Below, piece after piece: positions 25,141 through 34,175 of a stretch of DNA of 39,420 nt. The first letter of the stretch is position 1. Every line of letters starts with the position of its first letter. Below the pieces are notes generated by a model. That model was not told the origin of the DNA and ran no database searches. It was given only the letters and a program-made list of their open reading frames with translations. Source of the stretch: Pyxidicoccus fallax (GTDB lineage Bacteria; Myxococcota; Myxococcia; Myxococcales; Myxococcaceae). The stretch spans positions 1 to 39,420 of the forward strand of contig NZ_JABBJJ010000086.1 of NCBI RefSeq assembly GCF_012933655.1, written 5' to 3'. A program made the translations under genes and the position numbers.

Positions 25141-27444
25141 GAATTCGGTGTTCGCGGGCGCGTCCAGGTAGGGCTCCAGGTCCTCGATGATCTCAGGGGG
25201 GAGCCACCGCAGCGCCTCCTCGCGGTAGGCGGAGAAGTCGCCGGTGGAGATCGCGCCATCCAGCGTCGCTTCCAGGGGAGCGAACGGGTTCGCGTCGTCA
25301 AGCTGCTCGAACGCCGACAGCGCGTTGCCGTGCTCCTGGATGAACTCGAACGCCGCGTCCCCGCTCATGCCAAACGCGGCGAGCGTCTCGAAGAGGAATC
25401 GGGCGTCGCCCAGCGGCTCGTAGCTCCCGAGGGCGTCGGAGAAGGCGAACAGCGGCGGCTCCGTCTGGGTGAGCAGCTCGCGGATCTGCAGTGGCTCCAG
25501 GCCCAGCGCCTGCAGCTGCTTCCCGTAGCCGCTCTTCGTGTTCCCCACCAGCAGCTGCACCTCCGCTTCCGAGAGGCCGAGCGTGTTCTGGAGGATGTCG
25601 GTCACCTCGTCCAGCGAGAAGTCCTCGAGGTCGGGGCCCAGGTCGCCGTTCAGGAGGCCACCCACCGCGCGGAGCGCCTCTCCCGCGACCGTGGCCACCA
25701 CGTCGACCGCGGTCCCCGCCACCGGGACGAAGCCAGCGATGTCGCCCGCCAGCGACACCACCGAGCCGGCGAGGTTGAACACGTCGCCCGCGGAGACGCC
25801 GTCCCGCAGCGCCTGGACGTCCTGGTACGCCTGGATGGCGTCGGCGCCCAGCCCGAGCAGCGGGACGAACTTCGCGCCGAACTTCGCCACGTCGGTGGCC
25901 GCGCCCGTCTTGCCCAGGGTGTCGAGGATGCCGGCGGTCAGCTCGATTCCGTCGGCGGACGAGGAGAGGGTGTTCTTGATGGCCTCCAGGTACTCGCCGT
26001 CGGCGAGCTGGGAGGGCAGGTCATAGAGGCCGAGGCCGAGGGTGGCGACCGCCAGCGACCTGCCCAGCGGCGACTCGTTCCCCCAGGCGTCCAGCATCTC
26101 CTGCACCTTGTCCTGCGTGAAGGTGCCGGCGCGGATGTCCCGGATGTCCGTCAGCATCTGCTGGACGTCGCCGGGGATGTTCGTGAGCGAGTGGGCCGTC
26201 TTCAGCCCCTTGACGAGCGCGCTGAACTCCTTCATCGCCACGTCGAAGCCGCCCTCGCCTGCCTCGGCGATGGCCTCCGCCTGGGCGTTCGGCACCGCCG
26301 GCGCGAGGATTTCATCGGACAGCTTCTGCTCGAAGTCGCCGCCGTACTCCTTGCTCAGCGCCTCGGCGAGCCCGGCGTCCTGGTTGATGCGCCCGGCGAA
26401 CTGGAGGGCCTCATCCGCGTGGTTCGGCGTTTCGGCCAGGGCCTTGTAGCCATCGAAGAGCGCCTTCGTCGCGCCCGCGTCCCCCTGCGCCGCGAGCGCC
26501 TCGAGCTCGGCGGTGCTGGCGGCAAGCGTCTCCGAGAGCGTGTCTCCCGCGGCGCGCGCGGCGTCGCGGATGTCCGCGTTCTCGTCCCGCGCCCAGAAGG
26601 CTTCCTTGAACTTCTCGATCTCCTCCGGCGTCAGCGCGGGCCCCAGCTGGGCGAGTTCCTCGTTGAGCCGCGTCTCCACCTGGGTCAGCTCTTCCGCCTT
26701 GGCTTCGTAGTCGGCGCGGACCTCGTTGATGGCGTCCACCGACGTGTCGAGCACCGCATTGCCCGCCTCGACGCGGCCGAAGTCGTTGATCAGCTTCTCC
26801 GCCACCGCGGAGGAGAGCGTGCCTCCCACGCCGTCCCTGGCCAGCTCGACCAGCGCGTCATCGAACCGCCCCAGCTGAGCCGAGCCCTGGGGCACCGCCT
26901 CGGAGAGCTTCTTCGCGACCGAGGTGGCCACCGCGTCCCGCCCGGCCTGGCCGGCGCGGCTGACCGCCGCGTCGAGGTCGCGGAGCACGTCCCGGTTCGT
27001 GGCCAGGTCGACCCTGTTGTTCCTCACGCCATTGGCGAGGTCCGTGGAGATGCGGTCGATGGTGGGCTGCGCCGCGGCGAGCAGCCTGTCGACCTGGGCC
27101 GGGTCGGTCAGGGCCTCGGTCTGGGAGCGGAGCTCGGCGGCGGCGGCCTTGGCCCCTCCGGACGTGTAGGCCGCCTCGACCGCACGCGATGCGTCACGCA
27201 CGGTGGACGCGCCGCCGGTCGCCGTCCCATCCGTTCGGGCCGCGACGTGGGTGGCCGCCGGTGCCACCGGCCTGGGAGTGGCGGGAGGGGTGAGCACCAC
27301 GGGAGCCCGGGCCGGCGCCTCGAACGTGCTCCTCCCGGAGAACCCGGCCGGCTTCTTGGCGGGCTGCGGCGCCGGTGCCTCCTTCTTCGGGGCAGGGGGT
27401 GGCGGAGGAGGGGGGAGGAATCGCCTGCGAAGCCCGTCGATCAT
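25129..27444 (-). CDS. Large effector-like protein with Pro-rich N terminus and hydrophobic C-terminal region
   Basis: 771 aa, no known family assigned. It begins MIDGLRRRF followed by a run of prolines and an Ala/Pro/Lys linker, then a short motif GFSGRSTFEAP. As I recall, similar heads occur on several otherwise unrelated myxobacterial proteins and may be a targeting signal. Residues about 80-450 are long Ala/Glu-rich helices (VRADYEAKAEELTQVETRLN). About 465-597 is a patch of weakly hydrophobic helices (LAVATLGLGLYDL; GDIAGFVPVAGTAVDVVATV) of the kind seen in pore-forming or translocator proteins. The C terminus is acidic. ATG at 27444 has GGAG 8 nt upstream. It stands alone, flanked by an A/T-rich upstream region unlike its neighbours. 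A secreted or contact-delivered toxin is possible but unproven. Confidence 0.75.
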   Translation of the reverse strand: MIDGLRRRFLPPPPPPPAPKKEAPAPQPAKKPAGFSGRSTFEAPARAPVVLTPPATPRPVAPAATHVAARTDGTATGGASTVRDASRAVEAAYTSGGAKAAAAELRSQTEALTDPAQVDRLLAAAQPTIDRISTDLANGVRNNRVDLATNRDVLRDLDAAVSRAGQAGRDAVATSVAKKLSEAVPQGSAQLGRFDDALVELARDGVGGTLSSAVAEKLINDFGRVEAGNAVLDTSVDAINEVRADYEAKAEELTQVETRLNEELAQLGPALTPEEIEKFKEAFWARDENADIRDAARAAGDTLSETLAASTAELEALAAQGDAGATKALFDGYKALAETPNHADEALQFAGRINQDAGLAEALSKEYGGDFEQKLSDEILAPAVPNAQAEAIAEAGEGGFDVAMKEFSALVKGLKTAHSLTNIPGDVQQMLTDIRDIRAGTFTQDKVQEMLDAWGNESPLGRSLAVATLGLGLYDLPSQLADGEYLEAIKNTLSSSADGIELTAGILDTLGKTGAATDVAKFGAKFVPLLGLGADAIQAYQDVQALRDGVSAGDVFNLAGSVVSLAGDIAGFVPVAGTAVDVVATVAGEALRAVGGLLNGDLGPDLEDFSLDEVTDILQNTLGLSEAEVQLLVGNTKSGYGKQLQALGLEPLQIRELLTQTEPPLFAFSDALGSYEPLGDARFLFETLAAFGMSGDAAFEFIQEHGNALSAFEQLDDANPFAPLEATLDGAISTGDFSAYREEALRWLPPEIIEDLEPYLDAPANTEFFEP

Positions 27445-27509
27445 GGTCAGTGCTCCTTTGACCAGTAGGTACGACGCCCCCCTCGTGACGGTTACACCGG
27501 ATTACCCAA

Positions 27510-27536
27510 TCTTTTTTGAGTCGGCTTTTTTCAAGG
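27510..27536 (-). promoter_or_regulatory. A-tract region upstream of the effector-like gene
   Basis: On the minus strand TTGAAA is followed by two A6 tracts separated by GCCGACTC, then AAGATT. TTGAAA could be a -35 box, but the candidate -10 (AAGATT, 15-bp spacing) matches poorly. The tracts are striking in such GC-rich DNA and may bend it or act as an UP-like element. Confidence 0.3.
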
Positions 27537-27548
27537 TTGGACTCAGGT

Positions 27549-27573
27549 GGCCCAGGAGTCTGGCTCCCGGGCC
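27549..27573 (-). terminator. Terminator-like hairpin after the alcohol dehydrogenase gene
   Basis: GGCCCAGGAG (27549-27558) and CTCCCGGGCC (27564-27573) pair over 10 positions with one mismatch that becomes G-U in the leftward RNA, around a 5-nt loop, 10 nt after the stop. It probably ends the leftward catabolic operon. Confidence 0.5.
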
Positions 27574-27583
27574 GTCCTCGGCG

Positions 27584-28678
27584 TCAGAACACGACGACGC
27601 CGCGGGCATTCACCCCGCTGTGCATGTCCGCGAAGGCCGCGTCGAGCTGGTCCAGCGAGTACGTCTTCGTCACCAGCTCATCCAGCTTGAGCTTCCCCTG
27701 CGAGTAGAGGTCCAGCAGCTTCGGCATGTCCCGGTGCACGTCCGCCGTGCCGAACCAGGAGCCGAACAGCCGCTTCTCCATCAGCGGCAGCACGAAGACG
27801 TTCAGGCTGATCTGCTCCTTCACGCTCCCCACGCCGACGACGACGCAGGTGCCCGCCTTGCGCGTGCACATGTACGCCTGCTCGATGGTCTCCTTGCGGC
27901 CCACGGCTTCATATGCGTAGTCCGCGCCCCGGCCGTGCGTCAGCTCGCGGATGGCGGCCACCGGGTCCCCGGCCTTCGCGTCCACCACGTCCGTCGCGCC
28001 AAAAACCTTCGCCAGCTCCAGCTTCTTCGGGTGCACGTCCACCGCGATGATGCGCTCCGCTCCGGCAATCACCGCGCCCTGGATGATGTTCAGCCCCACA
28101 CCACCCGCGCCGAACACCGCCACCGTGGCCCCCGGCGGCTGCTGCGCCGTGTTGAGCACCGCCCCCACGCCGGTCGTCACCGCGCAGCCAACCAGCGCCG
28201 CCTTGTCCAGCGGCGCGTCCGCCGGCAGCTTCACCGCCGCGCGCGCGGGCACCACCGAGTACTCCGACAGGGCGCCCAGCGAGGAGAAGACGTTCAGGTC
28301 CTGCGTGTCGTGGTGGAGCCGCGTGCTCCCGTCCGGCATCCGGTTGGTGGCGTTGATCTTCTCCCCGAGCAGGCACAGGTTCGGCCGCTGGATGCGGCAG
28401 TAGTAGCACTCGCCGCACTGGGCCACCCATGAGAGGACGACCTTGTCGCCCTTCTTCACGTGGGTGACGCCCTCCCCCACCGCCTCGACGATGCCCGCGC
28501 CCTCGTGCCCCAGCACGCAGGGGAGCTTCATCTTCACGGTGCCGTTCAGCACGGACAGGTCCGTGTGGCACACGCCACACGCGACCATGCGCACCAGCAC
28601 CTCCTGTGCCTGCGGCGCGTCGAAGCGGATGTCGGTGATGGACAGCTTGTCCTTCTCGAAACACACAGCAGCCTTCAT
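27584..28678 (-). CDS. Zinc-dependent alcohol dehydrogenase (MDR family)
   Basis: 364 aa. Oxidises a primary alcohol to the aldehyde with NAD(P). Catalytic zinc ligands Cys37 (CGVCHTD), His58 (GHEGAG) and Cys165 (VGCAVTTG) are present, as is the structural zinc loop Cys88/91/94/102 (CGECYYCRIQRPNLC). The cofactor motif FGAGGVGLN is at 189-196, with AVDVHPKKLELAK after it suggesting NAD preference through the Asp. The overall pattern is closest to class III/aryl-alcohol type enzymes. It is the last gene of the leftward operon, 49 bp after the aldehyde dehydrogenase, whose substrate it could supply. ATG at 28678 starts at the standard MKAAV. Confidence 0.93.
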   Translation of the reverse strand: MKAAVCFEKDKLSITDIRFDAPQAQEVLVRMVACGVCHTDLSVLNGTVKMKLPCVLGHEGAGIVEAVGEGVTHVKKGDKVVLSWVAQCGECYYCRIQRPNLCLLGEKINATNRMPDGSTRLHHDTQDLNVFSSLGALSEYSVVPARAAVKLPADAPLDKAALVGCAVTTGVGAVLNTAQQPPGATVAVFGAGGVGLNIIQGAVIAGAERIIAVDVHPKKLELAKVFGATDVVDAKAGDPVAAIRELTHGRGADYAYEAVGRKETIEQAYMCTRKAGTCVVVGVGSVKEQISLNVFVLPLMEKRLFGSWFGTADVHRDMPKLLDLYSQGKLKLDELVTKTYSLDQLDAAFADMHSGVNARGVVVF

Positions 28679-28727
28679 GGTGGCTTGCTCCAGGTGTGAT
28701 GAGGAATGGCGTGAGACGTCAGACGGC

Positions 28728-30146
28728 TCAGAGCTGCATGGCCTTGTGCTCCAGGAACTCCTCGAGCCCGGCCTTGCCGAACTCGCGCCCGTGCCCGGAC
28801 TGCTTGTAGCCGCCGAACGGCGCCAGCGGGTTGAACCGGCCGCCGTTGATGTCCACCTGCCCGGTGCGCATCCGGCGCGCGACGCGCTTCGCCCGCTCCG
28901 CGTCGTTCGACCAGACGGCGCCGGACAGGCCGTAGATGGTGCCGTTGGCGATGCGGATGGCGTCGTCCTCGTCCTCGTACGGCATGACGACGAGCACGGG
29001 GCCGAAGATCTCCTCCTGCGCGAGGGTCATCTCCGGCGTCACGCCCGCGAACACCGTGGGCCGCACGTAGTAGCCCTTCGCGAGCCCCTCGGGCGCCTCC
29101 GCGCCACCCGCCACGAGCTTCGCGCCCTCACGGACGCCCTGCTGGATGTACTCGCGCACGCGCGTGCGCTGGGCATCGGAGATGAGCGGCCCGAGCTTCG
29201 CCTCGCCCTTGAACGGGTCGCCCACCGTGAAGCCGGCGGCCACCTCGGCCGCGAGCTTCGCGGCCTCGTCGTGGAGCGTTCGCGGAACCAGCATTCGCGT
29301 GTGTGCCGAGCACGTCTGCCCGGAGTTGAGGAAGCAGTTGCTCACCACCCGCTTCACGACGTTCTTCAGATTCGCGTCGTCGAGCACGATGGCCGCCGAC
29401 TTGCCGCCCAGCTCCAGCGCCACCCGCTTGATGGTGGCCGCCGCCAGCTCGGAGATGCGCCGCCCCGCGCGCGTGGAGCCCGTGAAGGACACCATGTCCA
29501 CCTCGGGGTGACGCACGAGCGCCTCGCCCACCACCGGGCCCGTGCCCGACACGAGGTTGAAGACACCGGCCGGCACGCCGGCCTCGTGAATCAGCTCCGC
29601 CAGCATGAAGGCGTTGAGCGGAGCCACCTCGCTGGGCTTGAGGACGACGGTACAGCCCGCGGCCAGCGCCGGGACGACCTTGGCGATGATTTGATGGAGC
29701 GGGTAGTTCCACGGGGTGATGCAGGCGACGACGCCCACCGGCTCGCGCACCACCAGCGAGTTGCCCACCTGCTCCTCGAAGGGGAACTCCTGGAGGAGCT
29801 GCACGTAGGAGCCCGTCACGGTGACGGGCGTGCCCACCTGGATGGGCTTCGCCAGCGCGATGGGCATGCCCACCTCGCCGGTGATGGTCCGCGCCAGGTC
29901 GTCCGCGCGCGCCATCATCTTCTCCTGGAGCCTCGCCAGCACCTGCGCGCGCTCGGCCACGGGGCGGGTGGACCACGCGTCGAAGGCCGCGCGCGCCGCC
30001 CGCACCGCGCGGTCCGCGTCCTCCGCGGTGCCCTCGGGGATGCGGCCCATCACCTCCTCGGTGGAGGCACAGAGGACGTCGATGTGCCTCGTGCCGCGAG
30101 AAGCAACCCACTCACCGCCAATGTACAGCGTGTCGAAGACCTGCAT
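28728..30146 (-). CDS. NAD(P)-dependent aldehyde dehydrogenase
   Basis: 472 aa, typical length. Oxidises an aldehyde to the carboxylic acid. Catalytic Cys279 ([12 protein letters not shown]) and general base Glu245 ([10 protein letters not shown]) are present, with TPWNYPLHQ (144-152), [11 protein letters not shown] (167-177), the FTGSTRAG cofactor loop (221-228) and the C-terminal [15 protein letters not shown]. It lies 15 bp after the glutaryl-CoA-dehydrogenase-type gene and before the alcohol dehydrogenase on the same strand, so alcohol to aldehyde to acid oxidation is the natural reading. The substrate is unknown; an omega-hydroxy acid or branched alcohol would fit the acyl-CoA genes beside it. 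Confidence 0.94.
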   Translation of the reverse strand: MQVFDTLYIGGEWVASRGTRHIDVLCASTEEVMGRIPEGTAEDADRAVRAARAAFDAWSTRPVAERAQVLARLQEKMMARADDLARTITGEVGMPIALAKPIQVGTPVTVTGSYVQLLQEFPFEEQVGNSLVVREPVGVVACITPWNYPLHQIIAKVVPALAAGCTVVLKPSEVAPLNAFMLAELIHEAGVPAGVFNLVSGTGPVVGEALVRHPEVDMVSFTGSTRAGRRISELAAATIKRVALELGGKSAAIVLDDANLKNVVKRVVSNCFLNSGQTCSAHTRMLVPRTLHDEAAKLAAEVAAGFTVGDPFKGEAKLGPLISDAQRTRVREYIQQGVREGAKLVAGGAEAPEGLAKGYYVRPTVFAGVTPEMTLAQEEIFGPVLVVMPYEDEDDAIRIANGTIYGLSGAVWSNDAERAKRVARRMRTGQVDINGGRFNPLAPFGGYKQSGHGREFGKAGLEEFLEHKAMQL

Positions 30147-30161
30147 GGCTGTGTCCCCTCC

Positions 30162-31343
30162 TCAGCTGAAGGCCTGGATGCCCGTCTGCGCGCGCCCGAG
30201 GATGAGCGCGTGGACATCGTGGGTGCCCTCGTAGGTGTTCACCGCTTCCAGGTTCATCACGTGCCGGATGACGTGGTACTCGTCCGCGATGCCGTTGCCG
30301 CCCAGCATGTCGCGGGCGACCCGCGCGATATCCAGCGCCTTGCCGCAGTTGTTGCGCTTGAGCAGCGAGATGGCCTCCGGCGCCGCCTTCTCCGCGTCCT
30401 TCATCCGCCCCAGCCGCAGCGCCGCCGTCAGCCCGAGCGTGATTTCCGTCTGCATGTCCGCCAGCTTCTTCTGGATGAGCTGCGTGGCCGCCAGCGGCCG
30501 GCCGAACATCTTCCGCTCCAGCGTGTACGCCCGCGCCGTGTGCCAGCAGAACTCCGCCGCGCCCATGGCGCCCCAGGAGATGCCGTAGCGCGCGTTGTTC
30601 AGGCAGCCGAAGGGACCCTTCAGGCCCTTCACCCCAGCCAGCAGGTTCTCCTCGGGGACGAGCACGTCGTCCATGGCGATGCCGCCCGTCACCGAGGCGC
30701 GCAGCGAGAACTTGCCTTCAATCTTCGGCGCGGTGAGCCCCTTCATGCCCTTCTCCAGCACGAAGCCGCGAATCTCGTCGCTCTCGTCCTTGGCCCAGAC
30801 GACGAAGACATCCGCGATGGGCGAGTTCGTAATCCACTGCTTGGTGCCGGAGAGGCGGAAGCCCCCGGGCACCTTCTTCGCCCTGCTGCGCATCGCCCCC
30901 GGGTCCGAGCCAGCGTCGGGCTCCGTCAGGCCGAAGCAGCCCACCAGCTCACCCTTCGCGAGGCCGGGCAGGTACTTGCGGCGCTGCGCCTCCGAGCCGT
31001 AGGCGTAGATGGGGTACATCACCAGCGAGGACTGCACGCTCATGGCCGAGCGGTAGCCGGAGTCCACGCGCTCCACCTCGCGCGCCAGCAGCCCGTAGGC
31101 CACGTACGAGGCCCCGGCCCCGCCGTACTCGGACGGAATCGTCGAGCCGAGCAGGCCGAGGCCGCCCATCTCGTTCATGATTTCGCGGTGGAACACCTCG
31201 TGGCGGTTGGCCTCCAGCACGCGCGACATGAGCTGCCGCTGGCAGTACGCGTGCGCGGTGTCGCGAAGCAGCCGCTCCTCTTCCTTCAATTCCTCCTCGA
31301 GGAGGAACGGGTCCTGCCACTGAAACGGTGCGCGTTGGCTCAT
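30162..31343 (-). CDS. gcdH: Glutaryl-CoA dehydrogenase-type acyl-CoA dehydrogenase
   Basis: 393 aa. FAD enzymes of this type oxidise and decarboxylate glutaryl-CoA to crotonyl-CoA. [20 protein letters not shown], then [20 protein letters not shown], is the glutaryl-CoA branch signature, including the Arg and Ser that hold the distal carboxylate. [16 protein letters not shown] is the FAD/substrate loop, and [20 protein letters not shown] carries the catalytic base Glu372. ATG at 31343 begins 5 bp after the thiolase stop, so they are co-transcribed. A related dicarboxylyl-CoA dehydrogenase (for adipyl or pimelyl-CoA) cannot be ruled out. The substrate pocket implies a dicarboxylate for this cluster. 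Confidence 0.9.
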   Translation of the reverse strand: MSQRAPFQWQDPFLLEEELKEEERLLRDTAHAYCQRQLMSRVLEANRHEVFHREIMNEMGGLGLLGSTIPSEYGGAGASYVAYGLLAREVERVDSGYRSAMSVQSSLVMYPIYAYGSEAQRRKYLPGLAKGELVGCFGLTEPDAGSDPGAMRSRAKKVPGGFRLSGTKQWITNSPIADVFVVWAKDESDEIRGFVLEKGMKGLTAPKIEGKFSLRASVTGGIAMDDVLVPEENLLAGVKGLKGPFGCLNNARYGISWGAMGAAEFCWHTARAYTLERKMFGRPLAATQLIQKKLADMQTEITLGLTAALRLGRMKDAEKAAPEAISLLKRNNCGKALDIARVARDMLGGNGIADEYHVIRHVMNLEAVNTYEGTHDVHALILGRAQTGIQAFS

Positions 31344-31348
31344 GGTGT

Positions 31349-32545
31349 TCAGACCCTCTCCAGGACGGCGGCGATGCCCTGCCCCACGCCGATGCACATG
31401 CTGACGAGCGCGTAGCGCCCACCGCTCACCTGGAGCTGGCGGGCCGCCGTGAGCGCCAGGCGCGCGCCGGACGCACCCAGCGGGTGGCCCAGGGCGATGG
31501 CGCCTCCGTTCGGGTTGATGCGGCTGTCGTCCTCGGACAGCTCCAGCAGCCTGAGGCAACCCAGCACCTGCACGGCGAAGGCCTCGTTGATCTCGATGAC
31601 GTCCATGTCCGCGAGCGTCAGCCCGGCTCGCGTCAGGGCCTTGCGGGAGGCAGGCACGGGTCCCAGTCCCATCGTGCGCGGCGGCACCCCGGCCACCGCG
31701 GCCGAGACGATGCGCGCCAGCGGCTTGCAGCCGGCGCGCTCGCCCGCGCCCAGCGTGCCCACGAGCAGGGCCGCCGCCCCGTCGTTGATGCCGGACGCAT
31801 TGCCCGCGGTGACGACACCGTCGGGGGCCAGCGGCTTGAGCGCCGCCAGCTTGTCGAGCGTGGTGTCCCCGCGCGGATGCTCGTCCGCCGGCACGATGGT
31901 GGCGGTGCCCTTGCGGCCCGGCACCGCCACCGGCGACAGCTCGCCGGAGAAGAAGCCATTGGCCAGGGCCGCCGCGTACTTCTGCTGCGAGGCCAGCGCG
32001 AAGCGGTCGCTCGGCTCGCGACCGATGCCGAGGTCCAGGGCGATGTTGTCCGCCGTCTCCGGCATCGTGTCGTCGCCGAAGCCGGCGATGAGGCGCGGGT
32101 TGGGGAAGCGCGCGCCCATCGTCGTGTCGTAGATGCGCACGTCGCGGCTGAAGGCGGAGTCGGCCTTGGCCATGGCGAAGGGCGCGCGGCTCATGCTCTC
32201 CACGCCGCCCGCGATGAACAGCTCGCCCTGCCCCGTCGTGGCGGCGCGCGCCGCGTCCAGCACCGCCGCCAGCCCGCTGCCACATAGCCGGTTGACGGTG
32301 ATGCCCGCGACCTCGATGGGCAGGCCCGCCAGCAGCGCCGCGTGGCGGGCCACGTTGCGGCTGTCCTCTCCCGCCTGATTGGTGCAGCCGATGATGACGT
32401 CCTCGACGTCGCCGGGCTCGAAGGGGCCGCGCGCCATCACCGCCTTGATGACACCGGCGAGCAGGTCATCGGGGCGCACCGGCGCCAGCGTGCCGGCGTG
32501 CCGGCCGAACGGGGTGCGAAGGCCATCGTAGATATAGGCACTCAT
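31349..32545 (-). CDS. Acetyl-CoA acyltransferase (thiolase, 3-oxoadipyl-CoA type)
   Basis: 398 aa. Cleaves a 3-oxoacyl-CoA with CoA to acetyl-CoA and a shortened acyl-CoA. Nucleophile Cys88 (NRLCGSG), His354 ([14 protein letters not shown]) and Cys384 (SMCIGVGQG) complete the active site. [20 protein letters not shown], then RPDDL, at the N terminus is typical of the PcaF/PaaJ 3-oxoadipyl-CoA thiolase branch, which fits the dicarboxylyl-CoA dehydrogenase next to it, but general acetyl-CoA acyltransferases look similar. It starts at ATG 32545, 5 bp after the stop of the 3-hydroxyacyl-CoA dehydrogenase gene. Chain-length specificity cannot be told from sequence alone. Confidence 0.92.
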   Translation of the reverse strand: MSAYIYDGLRTPFGRHAGTLAPVRPDDLLAGVIKAVMARGPFEPGDVEDVIIGCTNQAGEDSRNVARHAALLAGLPIEVAGITVNRLCGSGLAAVLDAARAATTGQGELFIAGGVESMSRAPFAMAKADSAFSRDVRIYDTTMGARFPNPRLIAGFGDDTMPETADNIALDLGIGREPSDRFALASQQKYAAALANGFFSGELSPVAVPGRKGTATIVPADEHPRGDTTLDKLAALKPLAPDGVVTAGNASGINDGAAALLVGTLGAGERAGCKPLARIVSAAVAGVPPRTMGLGPVPASRKALTRAGLTLADMDVIEINEAFAVQVLGCLRLLELSEDDSRINPNGGAIALGHPLGASGARLALTAARQLQVSGGRYALVSMCIGVGQGIAAVLERV

Positions 32546-32550
32546 GAGAC

Positions 32551-34071
32551 TCAGTTCTCCGGAGTGAGGAGGGAGACGCCGAGCCGCGCCCGGCGGGACA
32601 ACCAGGGACTGGCGCGGTAGCGCGGGTCGCCAGACGCGGCGTGCATGGCCTCCAGCACCTTCAAGAGCCGCCGGGGACCGAGCGCGTCACCCCAGGCCAG
32701 CGGGCCCCGGGGGTAGCCGAGGCCGAGCGTGACGGCGGCGTCGATGTCCTCCGGCGTGGCGATGCGCTGCTGGGCGATGTCGCAGGCGATGTTGACGATG
32801 GTGGCCAGCACGCGCTGCGCGACGAAGCCCGTGCTGTCGTGGATGCGCGACACCGCAGTGCCGTCCGCCGAGAGCAGCGTCAGCGCCGAGTCCAGGAACG
32901 CGGGCCGCGTCACCGGCGTCGTCATGACGGTGCGCCGCCGCTCGGGTCCGAAGAGCAGGTCCACCGCCACGGTGCGCTCGGCGTCCAATCCCAGGGCCAG
33001 CGCCGTGGTGGTGGCGTCACTGCCCAGCGGAGCGACGAGGCACAGCGACTCCGGCGCGGGGCGGTCTCCGCCATCCAGCGCCCAGCCCGCGGCGCGCACG
33101 AGGGTCAGCAGCGTGTCACGCCAGCCCGCCTCCTCGGCGGCGACCCAGACCGGCCTGCGCTCGCCCCGTGGAAGCTCGGGTGCCGGCACGGGCTGCTGCT
33201 TGCCGCCCTCGTGGGAGTAGAAGCCCCGGCCGCTCTTCCGGCCCAGCAGCCCCGCCGCGAGCCGCTGCCGCAACACGTAGGACGGGCGGTAGCGCGGCTC
33301 CTGGTAGAACTGCTCGTAGACGGACTCCATCACCGGGTGCGAGACGTCCAGGCCCGTCAAATCCAGCAACTCGAAGGGCCCCATGCGGAACCCGGCGGCC
33401 TCGCGCAGGATGCGGTCGATTTCATCGAAGGACGCGATGCCCTCCTGGAGCACGCGCAGCGCCTCCGTGCCGAAGCCGCGGCCCGCATGGTTGACGATGA
33501 AGCCCGGCGTGTCCGCCGCGCGCACCGGACGGTGCCCCATGCGCCGGGCCAGCCCGGTGAGCGCCTCGCCCACCCACGGCTCGGTGCGCGCGCCGTCGAT
33601 GACCTCCACCACCTTCATCAGGGGCACCGGGTTGAAGAAGTGGAAGCCGCCGACGCGGCCGGGGCGCTCGCACGTGGAGGCAATGGCCGTCACCGAGAGC
33701 GACGAGGTGTTGGTGGCCAGCAGGCAGTCGGGACCGACGATGCGCTCCAGGCGGGCGAACAACTCCTGCTTGGCGCGCAGGTCCTCGACGATGGCCTCCA
33801 CCACCACGTGACAGCCGGCGAGCGCGGCTTCACTCGCGACGGGCTGGAGGCGGGCCGTCGCGGCGCGGGCGTCCTCCGCGGACAGCTTCCCCTTCGCGGC
33901 CAGCGAGTCCAGCGTCGCACCGACGGCGACGCGCGCCTCTTCAGCGGCCTGGGGACGCGCATCGAACAGGCGCACGGTGACGCCGGACTGCGCGGCAAGC
34001 TGGGCGATGCCCCGGCCCATGATGCCGGTACCAACGATGCCAAGGATGAGCTCGGAGCCGTGGACGTTCAT
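32551..34071 (-). CDS. Two-domain 3-hydroxyacyl-CoA dehydrogenase (PaaH-like)
   Basis: 506 aa. Oxidises (S)-3-hydroxyacyl-CoA to 3-oxoacyl-CoA with NAD. The Rossmann motif GIVGTGIMGRG (11-21), LLATNTSSLS (118-126) and GGFHFFNPVPLMKVVEV with catalytic His144 are present. The usual C-terminal helical domain follows (TPGFIVNHAGRGFGTEALRV ... GLDVSHPVMESVYEQFY), then a second copy of that domain (DSTGFVAQRVLATIVNIACD ... GLGYPRGPLAW). The doubled arrangement and length match PaaH/3-hydroxyadipyl-CoA dehydrogenase. It is the first gene of the leftward operon, divergent from iclR across a palindromic operator. The ribosome site before ATG 34071 is weak. Confidence 0.92.
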   Translation of the reverse strand: MNVHGSELILGIVGTGIMGRGIAQLAAQSGVTVRLFDARPQAAEEARVAVGATLDSLAAKGKLSAEDARAATARLQPVASEAALAGCHVVVEAIVEDLRAKQELFARLERIVGPDCLLATNTSSLSVTAIASTCERPGRVGGFHFFNPVPLMKVVEVIDGARTEPWVGEALTGLARRMGHRPVRAADTPGFIVNHAGRGFGTEALRVLQEGIASFDEIDRILREAAGFRMGPFELLDLTGLDVSHPVMESVYEQFYQEPRYRPSYVLRQRLAAGLLGRKSGRGFYSHEGGKQQPVPAPELPRGERRPVWVAAEEAGWRDTLLTLVRAAGWALDGGDRPAPESLCLVAPLGSDATTTALALGLDAERTVAVDLLFGPERRRTVMTTPVTRPAFLDSALTLLSADGTAVSRIHDSTGFVAQRVLATIVNIACDIAQQRIATPEDIDAAVTLGLGYPRGPLAWGDALGPRRLLKVLEAMHAASGDPRYRASPWLSRRARLGVSLLTPEN

Positions 34072-34085
34072 GGCAGGTTTTCCCT

Positions 34086-34113
34086 AATTTCGCTGTGCGA
34101 AATTCAATTTCGC
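34086..34113. promoter_or_regulatory. Probable IclR-type operator between the divergent arms
   Basis: AATTTCGC-TGT-GCGAAATT (34086-34104) is a perfect 8-bp inverted repeat with a 3-bp centre, followed one base later by a third half-site AATTTCGC (34106-34113). TTTCGC...GCGAAA-type palindromes are common targets of IclR regulators. It lies 15-42 bp before the leftward start codon and just upstream of the iclR -35 box, so binding could control both arms. Confidence 0.7.
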
Positions 34114-34118
34114 AGCCG

Positions 34119-34147
34119 TTGACCCTAAATACTGCGTTGTTTATCGT
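34119..34147 (+). promoter_or_regulatory. Sigma-70 type promoter for iclR
   Basis: TTGACC (34119-34124), a 17-bp spacer, then TATCGT (34142-34147). Five of six and four of six consensus matches. Predicted start is near 34154, about 22 bp before the chosen ATG. The -35 box lies 6 bp from the operator. Confidence 0.5.
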
Positions 34148-34175
34148 TCTGGCAATCCCGCTCTTCAGGATTGCC

